A DNA stretch of 64,000 nucleotides. It comes from Streptomyces sp. NBC_01478. Its GTDB lineage: Bacteria > Actinomycetota > Actinomycetes > Streptomycetales > Streptomycetaceae. Below the pieces are notes generated by a model. It did no database searches and was not told the origin of the DNA. It saw only the letters and a program-made list of their open reading frames with translations. Positions 62,448 to 64,000 of this stretch are shown piece after piece; the stretch's first letter is position 1, and every line of letters begins with the position of its first letter. The DNA lies in assembly GCF_036227225.1 (NCBI RefSeq), contig NZ_CP109444.1, forward strand, positions 8,041,501 to 8,105,500, read 5' to 3'. The position numbers and the translations under genes are program-made.

Positions 62448-62941
62448 GAGTCGTCCGCGAGCTTCTCGAACGCGCCGAGGCTCATGGCCTTGCCGTCGGC
62501 CCAGACCTGGCCGGGCTTGAGGGTGGACAGGTCCTTGGCGGTGAACGTGACGGTGCCGGTGTACTCGTAGGTGGGCACGGCCTTGCCGAAGGCGAGTTCG
62601 TAGGTGTAGCCCGGCACCACCCGCTGCGGGCCCACGGGTGCGGCGTGCCAGCTTGCCGGCGGTGAGAACAGCGGGAACCGCGCGTCGGCCCCGCGCCGGT
62701 CGACCGTCGTGTCCCAGCCCGAGAGGTTCTGTTCGGGATCGCCGTGCGTGCCGACGAGCGACAGCCCGGTGATCAGGTCGTCGCCGCACGGCCGCAGCAC
62801 CGCCGTGAAGCCCCCGTCCGTGTCCCGCTCCACGGCGACCAGCGGCAGTATCTCCGCCCCGCACCCACTGAGCAGCAGACACCCCGCCGCCACCCCCACG
62901 ACCACCGCCGCGCCCCGCCGCCCCCGCGCCCGGGTCAGCAC
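62441..62941 (-). CDS. lipoprotein paralogue 2
   Basis: A 166-residue lipoprotein with lipobox LLSGC (Cys27). Shared blocks are VLRPCGDD, FPLFSPPASW, VGPQRVVPGYTYELAF and LKPGQVWADGKAMSLGAF; it ends in Cys. Its GTG overlaps the stop of paralogue 1 (GTGCTGA) and its stop overlaps the start of paralogue 3 in the same way. This paralogue and number 3 are more alike than either is to number 1. Function unknown; an extracellular beta-rich domain is likely. Confidence 0.8.
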   Translation of the reverse strand: MLTRARGRRGAAVVVGVAAGCLLLSGCGAEILPLVAVERDTDGGFTAVLRPCGDDLITGLSLVGTHGDPEQNLSGWDTTVDRRGADARFPLFSPPASWHAAPVGPQRVVPGYTYELAFGKAVPTYEYTGTVTFTAKDLSTLKPGQVWADGKAMSLGAFEKLADDSC

Positions 62942-63444
62942 GAGTCGTCCACGAGGTCGTCGAAGTCGTCCTGGCTCATCGCGCGGTCGTCGGCCCAGAC
63001 CTGGCCGGGTTTCAGCCGGTTCAGGTCGGCGGTGGTGAAGTAGACCACGATGTCGTACGCGTCCCAGCCCGAGCGGGGACCGATGACGTCGAGGGCGTAG
63101 GTGCGGCCGGGCTGGAGCCGCTGTGGCCCGGTCGCCTTCGTGTGCCAGGTGGCGGGCGGCGAGAAGAGCGGGAACGTCGCCGTGGAGACCTCGACCTCCG
63201 CGCTGTAGTCCGGCCACCAGCCGCTCTGCTGGTCGACCGGCTCATCGGCGTCCGCGTGGGCGGTGGGCCAACTACTCAGGTGCGCCTGGCTGCCGTGGTC
63301 ACCGTCGCACAGCCGCACCGTGGCGACCGGCGTGCCGTTCCCGTCCAGCCGGACGGCCGCGAGTGACAGATCTGCCGGGCTGCACCCACCGAGCAGCACA
63401 GACCCCGCGACCGCACCCACAACCGCCACTACGACACGTTTCAT
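62935..63444 (-). CDS. lipoprotein paralogue 1
   Basis: A 169-residue lipoprotein starting MKRVVVAVVGAVAGSVLLGG with Cys21 as lipid anchor. Shared blocks are FPLFSPPATW, GPQRLQPGRTYALDV and LKPGQVWADDRAMSQDDF, ending in Cys. First gene of the coupled trio. Its ATG and ribosome site lie inside a 12-base perfect hairpin just downstream of the glycosidase gene. Function unknown. Confidence 0.82.
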   Translation of the reverse strand: MKRVVVAVVGAVAGSVLLGGCSPADLSLAAVRLDGNGTPVATVRLCDGDHGSQAHLSSWPTAHADADEPVDQQSGWWPDYSAEVEVSTATFPLFSPPATWHTKATGPQRLQPGRTYALDVIGPRSGWDAYDIVVYFTTADLNRLKPGQVWADDRAMSQDDFDDLVDDSC

Positions 63445-63473
63445 GTCCCGCCCCCCGTCGAGGGCGGGACATG
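63442..63473. terminator. hairpin overlapping the lipoprotein start codon
   Basis: Twelve-base perfect arms CATGTCCCGCCC (63442-63453) and GGGCGGGACATG (63462-63473) with an eight-base loop, 12 bases after the glycosidase stop. It is likely the glycosidase terminator; the lipoprotein ATG sits in its distal arm, so read-through mRNA would hide that start. Confidence 0.65.
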
Positions 63474-63484
63474 ACCCGCCCCGC

Positions 63485-64000
63485 CTACTGCAGATGCCAC
63501 TTCTGGTTGGCGGCCCCCGTGCAGGTCCAGATCTGTGCCCGTGTTCCGTTCGTCGACGAATTGCCCGTCACGTCAAGGCACTTGTTGGCCGCCGTATTCA
63601 CCACATCACCCGTGGTGGAGTTGTACGACCACTGTTGCGCGGCGGTTCCATTGCAGTCGTACAACTGCACCTTCGCCCCGTCCGCCGTCGAAGCCGACGT
63701 CACGTCAAGGCACTTGCCGAGCGAGCGCACCGTGCCGTCGGTGCCCACGGTCCACTGCTGGGCGGTCGAGCCGTTGCAGTCGTAGAGCTGGACGGCCGTG
63801 CCGTTGGTGGTCGAACCCCCGGCCACGTCCAGGCACTTGCTCGCGAGGCCGACGAACGCGCCGGTCTGGCTGCCGCCGCCGGACTGCGTCCCCGCCCAGG
63901 TGAACGTCGCGGACGTCTTGCCCGGGAGGGAGTAAGTCGCGTGCTGGCCACCCCAGTTGATGGTCACCGTCTTCGCCGTGGACGCGTCGTTGTAGGCGAT
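63485..64000 (-). CDS. secreted glycoside hydrolase with C-terminal ricin B lectin (CBM13), 3' part
   Basis: The frame is open to the window edge, so only the last 170 or so residues are present. The first part, AYNDASTAKTVTINWGGQHA followed by TYSLPGKTSATFTWAG, looks like the terminal beta-sandwich of a GH30-type glucosylceramidase/xylanase. A Gly/Ser linker leads to a ricin-type beta-trefoil with three QxW repeats (CLDVAGGSTTNGTAVQLYDC, AQQWTVG, AQQWSYN, NQKWHLQ) that binds galactose or xylan. The enzyme class is inferred from a short segment; the lectin domain is certain. Confidence 0.85.
   Translation of the reverse strand: MAYNDASTAKTVTINWGGQHATYSLPGKTSATFTWAGTQSGGGSQTGAFVGLASKCLDVAGGSTTNGTAVQLYDCNGSTAQQWTVGTDGTVRSLGKCLDVTSASTADGAKVQLYDCNGTAAQQWSYNSTTGDVVNTAANKCLDVTGNSSTNGTRAQIWTCTGAANQKWHLQ

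Overview
The window is a 64-kb piece of a Streptomyces chromosome, or that of a very close relative. The evidence is GC content above 70 percent with G/C at almost every third codon position, many GTG starts, four-base start/stop overlaps, many TetR regulators, and typical actinomycete families (GGDEF/EAL proteins, XRE-DUF5753 with DUF397, PucR, DUF427, DUF6191). The gene order mnmA, ligA, rmdB, gatCAB, cdgF, ilvBNC, serA, putB/P5CDH, leuB, ilvE, urease-like genes, cimA matches, from memory, the conserved core near SCO5488-SCO5529 of S. coelicolor. No tRNA, rRNA, insertion sequence, prophage or CRISPR array was seen.

Layout. 1-14 kb: tRNA thiolation (mnmA 3' end), DUF427, a LOG-type hydrolase, an SDR, a short MetE-like methionine synthase, DNA ligase LigA, the membrane GGDEF-EAL protein RmdB, a TetR/DUF4267 pair with paired palindromes, and the gatC-gatA-small gene-gatB amidotransferase operon. 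14-26 kb: methyltransferase, MMPL exporter, GNAT, small membrane proteins, a large LuxR-type ATPase regulator preceded by a 27-bp minisatellite, a secreted sugar dehydrogenase lipoprotein, an aldo/keto reductase and a D-2-hydroxyacid dehydrogenase. 26-35 kb: CdgF (GGDEF intact, EAL degenerate), then ilvB-ilvN-ilvC behind a leader-peptide attenuator (13-aa leader with Ile-Leu-Val-Leu), then serA. 35-44 kb is accessory: two MFS exporters, a TetR, a four-gene minus-strand cluster around a peptide-maturase-type methyltransferase, an XRE/DUF397 pair, a frameshifted WD40 gene and a DUF6355 secreted protein. 44-49 kb: HAD phosphatase, then proline catabolism (PucR regulator, proline dehydrogenase, P5C dehydrogenase, prolyl-aminopeptidase-like hydrolase) and an AAC(2')-I-like acetyltransferase. 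50-54 kb: Tat-exported phosphatase, leuB, ilvE. 54-60 kb: NCS1 permease divergent from ureAB-ureC-agmatine deiminase-tetR. 60-64 kb: citramalate synthase cimA behind a candidate isoleucine attenuator, three tandem paralogous lipoproteins, and the 3' end of a glycosidase with a ricin-type lectin domain.

How the genes work together. Branched-chain amino acid synthesis is spread over three loci here (ilvBNC, leuB/ilvE, cimA), two of them behind leader peptides whose codons match the pathway product. CimA supplies 2-oxobutyrate from pyruvate without threonine; IlvBNC and IlvE complete isoleucine. The most unusual system is the urease-like cluster. It keeps the nickel ligands but has a remodelled flap and pocket, has no maturation genes beside it, and is joined to agmatine deiminase, a nucleobase-type permease and a TetR with two matching operator sequences in the divergent promoter region.
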